Source: Clostridia bacterium BRH_c25 (GTDB lineage: Bacteria > Bacillota_A > Clostridia > Lutisporales > Lutisporaceae). From it: 22,587 nucleotides of DNA. Location: contig LOES01000220.1 of NCBI GenBank assembly GCA_001515955.1, forward strand, positions 1 to 22,587, in the 5' to 3' direction. This document shows, in pieces, positions 9,170 to 19,068 of this stretch (within the stretch, counting starts at the first letter, position 1; every line of letters starts with the position of its first letter). Made by a program: the position numbers and the translations under genes. The notes beneath the pieces are model-generated. The model saw only the letters and a program-made list of their open reading frames with translations. It had not been told where the DNA came from and searched no databases.

Positions 9170-12100
9170 CTAAATTAATGATTTCTTGAATATTTCATAT
9201 TCTTCTTTTACTTTTATTATCTGTCGTATTGCATTCTGCAGATTTCCCCGTCTGGCAGCCAGTTCTGTTTTAAATGCCGCATCTTTAACTTCCTCTGCAT
9301 TTATCTTGTCGGATAAAGATTTTACCGTGTTTGCCATTCTTTCAATTGCCGACAGGTCTCCGCTTTCAATAAATGATAACAATTCTTCTATTCTTTCCCC
9401 TACTCTTGTCAATAGCGGCATATCCTCAGCCTTTAATCTTTTACTATTCCTTCTTACAAATACTACCTCACCTGCTTCATTGATAATTGCACCACTGACT
9501 GTCTCATCCCTTTGTGCCTGCAGCTTGTTATCGGGTATGCTTTCCAGCATATAGAACAGCTCTTCCATATGCACCGGCTTTGGAATATACTCATCAATGC
9601 CCATTGCCAGGAACCTTTCCCTGTCACCCTGAAGGGCATATGCAGTTAGGGCAATTATCGGTGTATGCCTTCCTTCTCCCTCCAGCTCCCTTATTTTTTG
9701 TGTTGCCTGCAAACCGTTCATCTCAGGCATCTGTATATCCATCAATATTACATCGTATGTTTTATCCTGCACTTTCTTCAAGGCTTCCAGTCCATTGCCG
9801 GCAGTATCAACAGAATGGCCTTTTTCAGCAAGCATTTTTTCAATTACTCTGCGGCTTATTTTATCATCCTCAACAGTGAGGATATTCAGGGCATTCAGCG
9901 TCCTATTAACACGGGAAACACTCTTTGGCATTTCTTCCAGCTTTCTGCCTGTTTTAAATGCCAGCTTGAAGTGAAAAAAGCTTCCTTTTCCTTTCTCACT
10001 CTCAGCCCATAGTTTACCTCCCATCATTTCTACAAGCTGCTTCGAAATGACCAGTCCTAGTCCTGTCCCACCATGTTTTTTTGTAAAGGAGCCATCTAGT
10101 TGACTGAAGGTCCGAAACAGTCTCTGTATGTCTTTCTTATCAATACCCACACCTGTATCCGATACCGAAAAATGAAGCTCTACAAAACCGTCACTTTCAC
10201 TGTTCTTTTTTATGGCTATGGATACTTCTCCTTTTTCAGTGAACTTGATTGCATTATTGATAAGATTGTTAAGCACCTGGCTAAGCCGCATCGGGTCACC
10301 CTGAAGATACTGGGGTATGCTCGAAGAGAGTCCGTAGCTGAGTTCAATTCCTTTGTTTTCTGCATGCACCGAATGTATCTTGACCAAGTCTGCTATCAGT
10401 TCCTTGATATCAAAGTGTACACTTTCAATAATCAGCTTCCCTGCTTCCATTTTAGAAAAATCAAGAATATCATTTATAATTCTCAGTAATGAATCGGCAC
10501 AGGTTTTGGCTGTATTAAGATTATCCCTCTGCTCGAAGTCAAGCTCAGTCAGAAGTGTAAGATCAATCATTCCCACCATGCCGTTTATCGGAGTCCGGAT
10601 TTCATGGCTCATATTGGCAAGGAATTCACTTTTGGCTTTATTGGCTGCTTCAGCTGCTTCTTTTGCCTTTTTCAATTCTACTTCCACAATCTTTTTTTCA
10701 GAAACTTGCTCAATAGTTATTGCCAGGAAGCCCTTATCCGGCTCGAATATCAGGAAAGAATACCATTGCTCCAGTTCTTTTACATAGTACTCGTCAATTC
10801 TTATGTTGTTTATCCTTCCGTTGGGTTTTTGACTTTCCTTCAACCGCTTCAACAGATATCCGCTAAATTGTGGAAGCAGCTCGGTGCAGGTCTTCCCTAC
10901 AATCTCTTCCAGCTTCATGCTGAACATTTTCTCAAAAGCACTGTTGATTTCAGTTACGATAAAGTCCTCAGGCCTGCCGTCATCATCATACATAATGCTG
11001 CTGTAAGCAAAGGCATCCATTAGGTTCATAAACAGGGAATAATATTTCGCCTGACTTTTTCTTATAAGCGATTCAGCTTTTTTCCTCTCTGTTATGTCAC
11101 GGGCAAGAGAATATATACACTTTCTGCCGCCCATCTCGATATAGTGTGCATTTACTTCTATAGGTATTTCCCTGCCGTCTTTGGTGACATGGATATTCTC
11201 ATAGGTATAATCGCCCTTCTCTATTATTGTGTTGATTATAGAGACAATCTGCTCATAATTACTATTCTTGTTGAAATCCATAACATGAAGCTTCAACATC
11301 TCATCTCTTGAATATCCCAGTCTCCAGCAGGTTATGTCATTCACTTCTATAATTTTTCCCAATTTTTTTCTGTCTTCTATTACTTCATAAAGGTAAATTG
11401 CATCTGCTGCGGTATTAAAAAGTGTTTTATACTTTTCTTTACTTTCCTGCATTGCCTTTTCAGCCAGTTTTTTGTCTGTTATATCATATAATGCCCCTAC
11501 AAAGCCCTCGAATTGACCATCCATATCATAATATGGAGTTCCTACATCCAGGCACCATCTGTATTGCCCGTCATTATGCAAGAGGCGCAATTCATACTTG
11601 AAAGACTCCTGCTTTTCATGGGCTTTAATATTAACCTTAATACACTCGTCTAAATCCTCAGGATGAATACAATCATTCCATCCATTCCCCAGCATATCCT
11701 GAAGCTTCCTGCCTGTAAAATCCAGCCAGCTCTGACTGACGTAATCACATTCCATATTTATATCAGTACACCATACAAGCGCAGGCAGCTGGTTCAACAG
11801 ATTAATGCATAAGTCCCTGGATTTCGTTATGGCAAACTCTCTGTTTTTACTGTCGGTAATATCCATTTCCAGAGCCCGTACAGTACTTCTTAGCGTTGTG
11901 ATATCCCTGAACGCCACCACAACCCCGGCAACCTCACCATTTACACCTTTTAACGGAGAACACGTCGCAGATATATGCTTTTGTCTCCCGCCCCTTGTTG
12001 TAACCACAGTGTTCTTGATCAAACCCACAACTGTATTTGTACTGATTGTTTTGGCTATAGGATTTTCTACCGGTGCCCCGGTTTCAGCTTCGGATAAGGC

Positions 12101-12274
12101 AAATACTGTACTGAATTCCTTACCATAAGCCTCTTCCAGCTTACATTCCATAATATCCTCGGCAACAGGATTCATATATAGAATCTTACCTGTCAGGTCT
12201 GTTGAGATTATACCATCCCCGACACATGACAGAATAGCCTCGGCAAATTTACAGCTTTCTCTATCAGTGTACAT
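9170..12274 (-). CDS. Hybrid sensor histidine kinase (4 PAS, HisKA, ATPase, receiver, degenerate HPt-like tail)
   Basis: A 1034-residue soluble kinase with no membrane segment. Order: four PAS domains (about 8-128, 155-270, 281-400, 409-530), a short coiled coil, HisKA with phospho-acceptor His557 in FLANMSHEIRTP, and an ATPase domain with N-box (669-680), DTGVG (706-710) and GGTGLG (735-740). The receiver (797-912) has Asp846 (LMDIQMP) and Lys899. The C-terminal 100 residues resemble an HPt domain (ANTVKSLSDKINAEE, 981-995, then LAARRGNL), but Asn982 stands where HPt domains have the phosphorylated His. So phosphorelay beyond the receiver would need another protein. The gene lies 24 bases after cheB, with GGGAGTGA before the ATG, so it is likely co-transcribed with the chemotaxis genes. 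The signal sensed is unknown. Confidence 0.94.
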   Translation of the reverse strand: MYTDRESCKFAEAILSCVGDGIISTDLTGKILYMNPVAEDIMECKLEEAYGKEFSTVFALSEAETGAPVENPIAKTISTNTVVGLIKNTVVTTRGGRQKHISATCSPLKGVNGEVAGVVVAFRDITTLRSTVRALEMDITDSKNREFAITKSRDLCINLLNQLPALVWCTDINMECDYVSQSWLDFTGRKLQDMLGNGWNDCIHPEDLDECIKVNIKAHEKQESFKYELRLLHNDGQYRWCLDVGTPYYDMDGQFEGFVGALYDITDKKLAEKAMQESKEKYKTLFNTAADAIYLYEVIEDRKKLGKIIEVNDITCWRLGYSRDEMLKLHVMDFNKNSNYEQIVSIINTIIEKGDYTYENIHVTKDGREIPIEVNAHYIEMGGRKCIYSLARDITERKKAESLIRKSQAKYYSLFMNLMDAFAYSSIMYDDDGRPEDFIVTEINSAFEKMFSMKLEEIVGKTCTELLPQFSGYLLKRLKESQKPNGRINNIRIDEYYVKELEQWYSFLIFEPDKGFLAITIEQVSEKKIVEVELKKAKEAAEAANKAKSEFLANMSHEIRTPINGMVGMIDLTLLTELDFEQRDNLNTAKTCADSLLRIINDILDFSKMEAGKLIIESVHFDIKELIADLVKIHSVHAENKGIELSYGLSSSIPQYLQGDPMRLSQVLNNLINNAIKFTEKGEVSIAIKKNSESDGFVELHFSVSDTGVGIDKKDIQRLFRTFSQLDGSFTKKHGGTGLGLVISKQLVEMMGGKLWAESEKGKGSFFHFKLAFKTGRKLEEMPKSVSRVNRTLNALNILTVEDDKISRRVIEKMLAEKGHSVDTAGNGLEALKKVQDKTYDVILMDIQMPEMNGLQATQKIRELEGEGRHTPIIALTAYALQGDRERFLAMGIDEYIPKPVHMEELFYMLESIPDNKLQAQRDETVSGAIINEAGEVVFVRRNSKRLKAEDMPLLTRVGERIEELLSFIESGDLSAIERMANTVKSLSDKINAEEVKDAAFKTELAARRGNLQNAIRQIIKVKEEYEIFKKSLI

Positions 12275-12298
12275 TGTTAATCACTCCCATATCTGTAG

Positions 12299-13321
12299 TT
12301 ACAGCTTATCCAACAATGAGTATAAAAGCTTCGGCATATTGTCCAATGATGCCTGCTTCTCAACGGCTCCTATGTTAAATGCTGCTTTGGGCATTCCATA
12401 TACCACGCAGGACTGTTCATCCTGTCCTATGGTCCTTGCGCCCTTTCTCCGCATTGAAAGAAGGCCTTTAGAGCCATCATATCCCATACCTGTAAGTATT
12501 ACCCCTATAGCACTGCTTCCCGCTTCCTTTGCAACAGATTCAAACAGTACATCAACAGATGGGCAGTGACCATTCACCTTATCTCCCTCAAAGCATTCCA
12601 CCTTATATGTATCTCTCAGCTTCTTTATCCTCATATGCTTGTCTCCGGGAGCTACCAGAACTTGCCCTCTTTCAACAAAATCACCGGTATGGGCTTCTTT
12701 TACTTTTAGAGAAGTAGCGTTATTCAAGCGTTCAGCGAACATTCGGGAAAAAACCGGAGGAATATGCTGTACTATTACGATCCCCGGAATATTATTGGGC
12801 AAATATTTCAGAACATTATATATTGCCTCAGTTCCTCCTGTGGAAGCACCTATTGCAATAATCCTATCCGTTGATATATCCTTTTTTTCCAATACTCCCG
12901 AAGTATAATCCCTGTTCTTCAGAGAAGCCACCTTTGCTGTTGCGGCAATCTTCACTTTCCCGACAATTTCATCTATGAAAAGCTCTACGCTCCTGATAGA
13001 TGCAAGCTCTGGCTTTGTAACAAAGTCAACCGCCCCGGCATTCAATGCATCAAATACCGCATCACTGATCCCACTTACCATTATCACCGGCATCGGATAC
13101 TGTGGGATAAGCCTTCTTACAAACTCTATTCCATCCATTCTTGGCATTTCTACATCACAGGTCATTACATCCGGCTCATGCTCAAGTATTTTATCCCTGG
13201 CATCAAAAGGATCCGAGGCAGTTGCTACCACATCGATACAAGAATCGGCAGAAAGGCCTCTTGCCAGCACCGTTCTTGATAAAGCACTGTCATCTACAAT
13301 CAAAACCCTGATTTTCTTCAT
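12299..13321 (-). CDS. cheB: Protein-glutamate methylesterase/deamidase CheB
   Basis: Removes methyl groups from receptor glutamates and deamidates glutamines, resetting receptor sensitivity. At 340 residues it has the full two-domain form. The N-terminal receiver has Asp10/Asp11, phospho-site Asp56 (CDVEMP) and Lys103. The C-terminal esterase has the catalytic triad Ser160 (GASTGG), His186 (VQHIPP) and Asp282 (GMGYDGSKG). It starts 4 bases after the cheR stop; the AAAGGAA ribosome binding site overlaps that stop, suggesting coupled translation. Together with cheR it gives the system a complete methylation-based adaptation branch. Confidence 0.97.
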   Translation of the reverse strand: MKKIRVLIVDDSALSRTVLARGLSADSCIDVVATASDPFDARDKILEHEPDVMTCDVEMPRMDGIEFVRRLIPQYPMPVIMVSGISDAVFDALNAGAVDFVTKPELASIRSVELFIDEIVGKVKIAATAKVASLKNRDYTSGVLEKKDISTDRIIAIGASTGGTEAIYNVLKYLPNNIPGIVIVQHIPPVFSRMFAERLNNATSLKVKEAHTGDFVERGQVLVAPGDKHMRIKKLRDTYKVECFEGDKVNGHCPSVDVLFESVAKEAGSSAIGVILTGMGYDGSKGLLSMRRKGARTIGQDEQSCVVYGMPKAAFNIGAVEKQASLDNMPKLLYSLLDKL

Positions 13322-13325
13322 ATGA

Positions 13326-14141
13326 CTATTCCTTTCTATAGATAGCAGGCATTATATACTTGAGCCTGGCTGTTTCCCGGTTAAGTGACTCTGAGTGGCC
13401 AATGAACAGGTAGCCTCCGGATTCTAAATGCTGGTAATATTTATTCACCAATGCATCTCTTGTTTTGTTGTCAAAATAAATCATAACATTCCTGCAGAAA
13501 ATCACATGGAATTTACGTTTAAATGGAAATACAGACTCCATCAGGTTGAACTTTCTATATATAACTTCATTGCGTATTCTTTCGGCAAGTATGGACTTTT
13601 CTTTATCATGCTTTTTAAAATAGTTGAGTCTCCATTGGACAGGAAGTGTTGCGACTTCCTCATTGTCATATATGCCCTTTTGTGCGGTGTCAAGCACTTT
13701 GCCCGATATATCCGTAGCCAAAACCTTGGAGTCCCATAGCATCTTTTCACTCCCAAAGTATTCATCCAGTATCATGGCAAGGGTATAAGGCTCCTCACCG
13801 GTAGAGCATCCTGCACTCCAGATCCTTAAATCCTTATCCCTGACTGTACTTGCCAGATATGGCAGTACTGCGCTTTTGAAATAATGGAAGTGGTCTGCTT
13901 CCCTCATAAAGAAGGTATGATTGGTAGTTATTTTATCTATTAATACCGTTACTGCATCCCCTGTCTTGTCTGATACAATGTAGTCATAGTAATCGGAAAA
14001 GCTCTTAAAATCCTTCTGAGACAGGACATTATGCAGCCTTCCGATTACCAGGGATTTTTTTCCTTCCTTCAAGTGGATGCCATAATTGGTTTTGATGAAT
14101 TCTGCCAGTTTGGCGAACTCTTTTTCTGTAATGTTAATCAT
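13326..14141 (-). CDS. cheR: Chemotaxis protein methyltransferase CheR
   Basis: Methylates receptor glutamates with S-adenosylmethionine. The 271 residues are the usual length without any added TPR domain. A helical N-terminal domain (1-80) ends in TTNHTFFMRE; the SAM-binding domain has SAGCSTGEEPYT (109-120), LATDIS (141-146) and the family motif FCRNVMIYFD (215-224). The ATG has AGGTGAT upstream. It lies 46 bases after mcp, with a short stem-loop in the gap, and 4 bases before cheB. Confidence 0.96.
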   Translation of the reverse strand: MINITEKEFAKLAEFIKTNYGIHLKEGKKSLVIGRLHNVLSQKDFKSFSDYYDYIVSDKTGDAVTVLIDKITTNHTFFMREADHFHYFKSAVLPYLASTVRDKDLRIWSAGCSTGEEPYTLAMILDEYFGSEKMLWDSKVLATDISGKVLDTAQKGIYDNEEVATLPVQWRLNYFKKHDKEKSILAERIRNEVIYRKFNLMESVFPFKRKFHVIFCRNVMIYFDNKTRDALVNKYYQHLESGGYLFIGHSESLNRETARLKYIMPAIYRKE

Positions 14142-14158
14142 AATATCACCTATTATGT

Positions 14159-14180
14159 GCTATAGTCCATTGACAATAGC
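14159..14180 (-). other. Stem-loop between mcp and cheR
   Basis: GCTATTGTC and GACTATAGC (minus strand) pair over 9 positions with one T-T mismatch around an AATG loop. There is no T-run after it, so it is not a standard terminator. It could set different mRNA levels for mcp and cheR. Confidence 0.4.
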
Positions 14181-14187
14181 TTATATG

Positions 14188-16026
14188 CTAGTACTTTCCA
14201 AATTCTTTATCACTCAATGCTATTTTGGTCTTTGAAGCTGCCGCCTCTGAGCGGGTTTCTGCCTCAGGACCTACTGCGGCTTTTTTCCTTTCTGCCATAT
14301 CCTCCAGCATCTTAAGTATATCAGAGTCTATCTCGTCAAATTTATTATTATTGAAGCTGCCTTTTTTTAATTTGAATTTGCCTACCATTTCTCTTAGAAG
14401 CGCTGCCTGTCCTGAAAGTTCTTCACTGGCTGCCGCGCTCTCCTCTGCTGTAGCTGAGTTGGTCTGCACTACTTGGGAGACCTGCATTATTCCCTGGTTG
14501 ATCTGTGCCACTCCTGAAGCCTGTTCGTTGGAAGCTATTGCAATATCACTTACAAGATCAGCTACCTTGGCAATATTGCCTACTATTTCATTAAGAGCCT
14601 TTGCTGTGTCATTGGCAATCTTAGTGCCTCCCTCGGTCTTCTTTATTGAGCCTTCAATCATATCTGTCGTCTCTTTGGCAGCATTGGCTGAACGGGCTGC
14701 CAGGTTTCTCACCTCTTCAGCTACTACTGCAAAGCCCTTGCCATGCTGGCCGGCTCTTGCAGCTTCAACTGCTGCATTTAGTGCAAGAATATTTGTCTGG
14801 AAGGCTATTTCGTCAATAACCTTGATTATCTTGGATATATTGGAAGAAGAATCGTTAATCTCCACCATAGCTTTAAGCATATCCTGCATTTGACTGTTGC
14901 CCAGCTCTGCATTTGCTTTGGCAGTTTCCGCAAGCTCATTGGCCTGGCTTGCATTCTCTGCATTCAGCTTGGTCTGGGAGGATACTTCTTCAAGGGATGC
15001 CGTCAGTTCTTCAATGGAGCTTGCCTGCTCTGTTGCCCCTTGTGAAAGTGCCATACTGGAATCAGACATCTGCCTGGAGCCGGAAGCAACCTGTTCAGAT
15101 GCCGCACTTATATTGTTCAATACTTCATTGTTCTTTTCAATCAGTTCTGACAGCTTCTTGCCCATGAGGTCATTATCGGATCTTACGCTGACCTTTACAG
15201 TAAGATCCCCACCGGCAATCTTTTCAACCACTAAAGCTTGCTCGCGTATATTTGCCACCATCTTCACAAAGGATTCCATGAGCTTGCCTATTTCATCTTT
15301 TGTATCCGCTTTCACACTCACATTTATATCTCCTGCAGCTAGCTTGTCTGCTGTTTCTGCCAACGCTTTCACCGGTTTGCTTATTATACGGGATATTGAC
15401 AGCCCAAGAGCTATTGCTGTTAACATACTGGCAATGACTACAATAATCATGGTTGTCATAGATGTCCTCGCCAGCTCAGTATTGTGACCCGCTTTAGAAT
15501 CTGCCGCATTTGTATTAAACTCAATCAATTTATCAAAGGAGCTCTGCATAGTAGCACCTGCTGCAGCTGCTTCCCCAAAGATCAGCTCTAAAGCCTGCTC
15601 TTTATCACCTGCTTGCAGCAGGCTTACTGATTTTCCAACTACAGCCTTGTAGTTGGCCCAAAACGGCTTCATAGCATCAAACTGAGCTCTGTCCTCTTCG
15701 GATACGATTCCTTCTTCATATTTTTTCAGATATTCATCAGTTTTTGCAAAGTACTCTTCTACTTCAGCAATAAAACCATCCCGTTCTGCAATATCATCTA
15801 CCATTGTCATTTTGAGAGCATTAAATCTTATTCTCTGATAATATACCGCTGCATTCCCGGCATATAAAACACCCAAAGTATTCTCTTCGAACAATAGTTT
15901 GTCTGCACTGCTGATGGTATTAATGCTCTGAAGGCCTATAGCTCCTACTACACCTGCAAGTAATGCCACAATCAGGAAACCTGTTATAAGCTTTGCAGAT
16001 ATTTTCATGTTTAAAAACCATTTCAT
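14188..16026 (-). CDS. Methyl-accepting chemotaxis protein
   Basis: A 612-residue transmembrane receptor. Membrane segments at about 11-33 and 189-211 enclose a roughly 155-residue, mostly helical extracellular sensor that resembles the four-helix-bundle MCP type. HAMP follows (about 212-265), then a second HAMP-like stretch ([12 protein letters not shown], 268-280). The long helical signalling domain has the conserved hairpin tip [21 protein letters not shown] from residue 406. No C-terminal CheR-tethering pentapeptide is present. The ATG at 16026 is preceded by an unusual run of seven G as ribosome binding site. It is 23 bases after cheW and is the only receptor in the cluster, so it is probably the dedicated input. 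The ligand is unknown. Confidence 0.95.
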   Translation of the reverse strand: MKWFLNMKISAKLITGFLIVALLAGVVGAIGLQSINTISSADKLLFEENTLGVLYAGNAAVYYQRIRFNALKMTMVDDIAERDGFIAEVEEYFAKTDEYLKKYEEGIVSEEDRAQFDAMKPFWANYKAVVGKSVSLLQAGDKEQALELIFGEAAAAGATMQSSFDKLIEFNTNAADSKAGHNTELARTSMTTMIIVVIASMLTAIALGLSISRIISKPVKALAETADKLAAGDINVSVKADTKDEIGKLMESFVKMVANIREQALVVEKIAGGDLTVKVSVRSDNDLMGKKLSELIEKNNEVLNNISAASEQVASGSRQMSDSSMALSQGATEQASSIEELTASLEEVSSQTKLNAENASQANELAETAKANAELGNSQMQDMLKAMVEINDSSSNISKIIKVIDEIAFQTNILALNAAVEAARAGQHGKGFAVVAEEVRNLAARSANAAKETTDMIEGSIKKTEGGTKIANDTAKALNEIVGNIAKVADLVSDIAIASNEQASGVAQINQGIMQVSQVVQTNSATAEESAAASEELSGQAALLREMVGKFKLKKGSFNNNKFDEIDSDILKMLEDMAERKKAAVGPEAETRSEAAASKTKIALSDKEFGKY

Positions 16027-16049
16027 TGTATGACCCCCCCTGTATATTA

Positions 16050-16541
16050 TTATATGCTGGTAATAATTTCCGTATCCTCGTCATTCAATAGCTTGTCACA
16101 GTCCAGTACAAGCTTTACTTCACTCCCGACTTTACCTATGCCCTTGATATACCTGTTGCTGAAGCCCTGTCCGATTCCGGGAGGCGGCACTATGTCCCCC
16201 TCGGGTATTGACATTACTTCTGATACGCTGTCAATAATGAGACCTATTGCAACATCTCTGATGTCTACCACAATAATGCAGGTTCTGTCATTATATTCTC
16301 TTAAAGGCTTTTTGAACCTAAGTCTTACATCCATGACAGGGATAATTTTACCTCTCAAGTTGATTATCCCTCTGATGTACTCCGGAAGCTCCGGAACTTC
16401 GGTAATCGGCTGCATTCCTACAATTTCTGTCACATACTTGATTTCAATTCCGTAGAACTCCTTTCCCAGATAGAAGGTCAGATATTTACCCTTCTGAGTA
16501 TCCTCCTCATCCCAAAGCTCCTGTGCTTGAAACTCAGTCAT
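16050..16541 (-). CDS. cheW: Chemotaxis coupling protein CheW
   Basis: Couples the receptor to CheA. The start is taken at the ATG at 16541, which has AAAGGAG 8 bases upstream and gives 163 residues. An in-frame TTG at 16607 would give 185 residues but overlaps the end of cheA and has no ribosome binding site. CheW-fold motifs are clear: [39 protein letters not shown] and a loop with [11 protein letters not shown]. The first 15 or so residues and the last 10 are acidic extensions beyond the core. It lies between cheA and mcp in the same transcript. Confidence 0.96.
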   Translation of the reverse strand: MTEFQAQELWDEEDTQKGKYLTFYLGKEFYGIEIKYVTEIVGMQPITEVPELPEYIRGIINLRGKIIPVMDVRLRFKKPLREYNDRTCIIVVDIRDVAIGLIIDSVSEVMSIPEGDIVPPPGIGQGFSNRYIKGIGKVGSEVKLVLDCDKLLNDEDTEIITSI

Positions 16542-16596
16542 GTCTGCATCTCCTTTCATTTCTTCATTCAGATTTTCCAAAAAGTTTCCGGGGCTG

Positions 16597-18648
16597 TTAT
16601 TTCTCAAAAAGCCCGGCGATGTTAAGTATCAAGCTTATGCTGCCATCACCCAACAGAGTACATCCGGCCAAGCCTTGTATTTTTCTCATGCCCCTTATAT
16701 AGGCAGGTAATGTCTTTACCACCACCTGCTGTTCTCCGACCAGTTCGTCCGCAAAGATGCATATGCTGTCTTCCCCATTTTCGACCATAACAATAATGCC
16801 TTCCGGAATATTTGTGACAATTGTCTTCACCTTAAAATGTTCATGAAGCCGCAATACCGGGTAGCACTGTCCTCTGACCATTACCATTTCATTGCCGTCA
16901 GGGTCAATGATCAGATCCCTCTCATTAGCCCTGAAGGATTCCTTAATTGAAATCGTAGGTATAGTATACATAGCATTCCCAACTCTGATGTTCATCCCAT
17001 CTATAATAGCAAGAGTCAGAGGAATCTTGAGGGTTACTGTTGTTCCCTTATCAGCTGCACTGTCTACCGATACGCCCCCCCCAACCGTTTCAATATTCTT
17101 TACCACCACATCCATGCCCACGCCACGGCCTGAGAACTCGCTTATATTGTCTTTTGTAGAAAAACCCGGCAGGAAAATCAGAGAATATATCTCCTTATCC
17201 GACATTTCCTCTTCAGGCTTGTATATCAGATCATGCTCCTTGGCACGCTGGAGTATTTTTTCGCGGTTCAAGCCCTTACCGTCGTCTTTTACCGTAATGA
17301 CTACATCACTTCCGGCATTCTGTGCTGTCAGTGTAATTGTTCCAGACTGCGGTTTGCCCTTTTTCAGCCTCTCGTCGGCATTTTCCATCCCATGGTCGAT
17401 GGAATTTCTTATAAGGTGCATCAGTGGGTCGGAGATATGCTCAATTATGTTCTTGTCTACTTCTGTTTCTTCTCCTATAAGCTCCAGCTGCACTTCCTTA
17501 TTCAGCTTCTTGCACATGTCACGTACAATTCTTTGCATCTTGTGAAAAGTTGCGGAAATTGGAATCATACGGATTGACATTACCATATCCTGCAGCTCAC
17601 TTGTTATCTTTTTGAGCTGTCTTGCAGCCTTTTGAAAATTGTGGAGTTCCAGCCCTTTGAGATCTGGGTTCTGGGTAACCATCGCCTCAGCTATTACCAT
17701 TTCGCCTACCAAATCCATCAGCTTGTCCAGCTTGTTGACATTAACACTTATTATGCTCTGCTGAAGTCCGGCAGGAGTAAGAGCTTCTTCTTTATGAAGC
17801 CTAGGTGATTCAATCTCATTATCTTCAAGTACAATACGTTTCTCTTGAGAAGCCTTATTAAATACTTCAATATCATCCAGTTTGGCAAGTATCAATTCCT
17901 TCAGGCATACTGTTTTCATAATAAAATCGTTCATTTCCTTATATGAAAGGTCCGTCTTCAGAAATACCGTAAAGCCTTCTTTCCTTATTGCTTCTATACT
18001 TCCATCACAAGCCATCACATCCTCCGGTATGGAGCGGAGCTCATTTGTTATATCCTTAAGATCACGGATTAATGAAAAAGCTCTTATATTCTCCATTCCG
18101 CAGCCCTCTTCAAAACGTATAAGTGCCTTAAAAGCGTTCTTGCCTGTATTAACCGCTGTCTTATCCTTGCTGATGTAATACTGCCTTTTGCCCCCTGAAG
18201 CTTCACTATATTCAGCTGTTACTGCTGCAGATAACTCAACCTTCTTTAGGGCCGCCAGAAAACTCCTCATCTTCTCTGATATCCTCTCAGCATCACCATT
18301 TGCTTTATGGCCATTTTTTATCTTCTCTACCTCTACCTTGATAAAATCCACTCCCTCCAGAACCAAGTCTGAAAGAGCAGTACAATCCATACCCTCGGGC
18401 TTTTCTTCCCGAAGAAAGTAAAACAGATCCTCAATGGTATGCGAAAGCGTGGATATGTTGTCAAAAAGCATCATTGCAGCAGAACCCTTTATAGTGTGCA
18501 TTATACGGAATATCTCATTTATTGCATCCTGGGTATAACAACTGAACTTTTCATTGCTGATGATAAGCTGCTCAAGTTGCTCAATTTGCTTAACCGTCTC
18601 AAAAATAAAGATGTCAAGCATTGGCTCATTTATAGACCGGTCCGGCAA
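16597..18648 (-). CDS. cheA: Chemotaxis histidine kinase CheA
   Basis: Receptor-controlled kinase that phosphorylates CheY and CheB. At 683 residues it has all five domains: P1 (1-115) with phospho-acceptor His51 in MHTIKGSAAM; P2-like CheY-docking region (about 168-262); P3 dimerisation (about 296-358) with NKLDKLMDLVGEMVIAE; P4 ATPase (359-545) with HLIRNSIDHG, DDGKGL and GRGVGMDVV; P5 CheW-like (546-683). The start is a TTG with GGGAGG upstream at proper spacing; no ATG fits. Nothing suggests loss of activity. It follows cheY by 30 bases. Confidence 0.97.
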   Translation of the reverse strand: MPDRSINEPMLDIFIFETVKQIEQLEQLIISNEKFSCYTQDAINEIFRIMHTIKGSAAMMLFDNISTLSHTIEDLFYFLREEKPEGMDCTALSDLVLEGVDFIKVEVEKIKNGHKANGDAERISEKMRSFLAALKKVELSAAVTAEYSEASGGKRQYYISKDKTAVNTGKNAFKALIRFEEGCGMENIRAFSLIRDLKDITNELRSIPEDVMACDGSIEAIRKEGFTVFLKTDLSYKEMNDFIMKTVCLKELILAKLDDIEVFNKASQEKRIVLEDNEIESPRLHKEEALTPAGLQQSIISVNVNKLDKLMDLVGEMVIAEAMVTQNPDLKGLELHNFQKAARQLKKITSELQDMVMSIRMIPISATFHKMQRIVRDMCKKLNKEVQLELIGEETEVDKNIIEHISDPLMHLIRNSIDHGMENADERLKKGKPQSGTITLTAQNAGSDVVITVKDDGKGLNREKILQRAKEHDLIYKPEEEMSDKEIYSLIFLPGFSTKDNISEFSGRGVGMDVVVKNIETVGGGVSVDSAADKGTTVTLKIPLTLAIIDGMNIRVGNAMYTIPTISIKESFRANERDLIIDPDGNEMVMVRGQCYPVLRLHEHFKVKTIVTNIPEGIIVMVENGEDSICIFADELVGEQQVVVKTLPAYIRGMRKIQGLAGCTLLGDGSISLILNIAGLFEK

Positions 18649-18678
18649 AACAATCCCTCCCTTGTTTCTATATCCGCA

Positions 18679-19041
18679 TTAAAGCTCCAACACCTTATTC
18701 AGAGTTTGTACTACAAGCTCTTCCTTAAATGGCTTTACAATAAAGGATTTTGCCCCACTTACCACAGCATCCATTACCATAGGCTCCTGCCCCATTGCTG
18801 ATACCATTATAATTTTTGCTTTTGCGTCATACTCTTTTATAGCCTTTAGTGACTCTATACCATCCATATCCGGCATCGTGATATCCATTGTGACAATATC
18901 CGGACTAAGCTCCTTATATTTTTGAATTCCTACCAAACCGTTTTCTGCTTCACCAACAACTTCAAATCCGTTTTTCTCAAGCATCATCCTGATAGAAGCT
19001 CTCATAAAGGCCGCATCGTCAACTATAAGCACTTTTTTCAT
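18679..19041 (-). CDS. cheY: Chemotaxis response regulator CheY
   Basis: A 120-residue single receiver domain. Asp9/Asp10, phospho-acceptor Asp53 (TMDITMPDMDG), Ser81 and Lys103 (IVKPF) are all present, and MVSAMGQEPMV resembles CheY proteins of Thermotoga and clostridia. AAGGAG lies 10 bases before the ATG. It is the first che gene of the cluster, 27 bases after tetR and 30 before cheA. In a motility pathway it would bind the flagellar switch; whether it does so here cannot be told from the sequence. Confidence 0.95.
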   Translation of the reverse strand: MKKVLIVDDAAFMRASIRMMLEKNGFEVVGEAENGLVGIQKYKELSPDIVTMDITMPDMDGIESLKAIKEYDAKAKIIMVSAMGQEPMVMDAVVSGAKSFIVKPFKEELVVQTLNKVLEL

Positions 19042-19068
19042 TTTCCTACACTCCTTATATGATATTTC

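Noticed and set aside
9170..12274. Kinase tail as a working HPt domain
   Set aside because: The phospho-acceptor position is Asn, so I call it degenerate.
14225..15487. Two long plus-strand frames (222 and 196 codons) opposite the receptor gene
   Set aside because: Ser/Ala/Leu-rich mirror images of the Ala/Ser/Glu-rich coiled coil on the other strand, with no start signals.
16892..17545. Plus-strand frame of 217 codons opposite cheA
   Set aside because: Covers the ATPase and CheW-like domains of cheA in antisense; no independent coding evidence.
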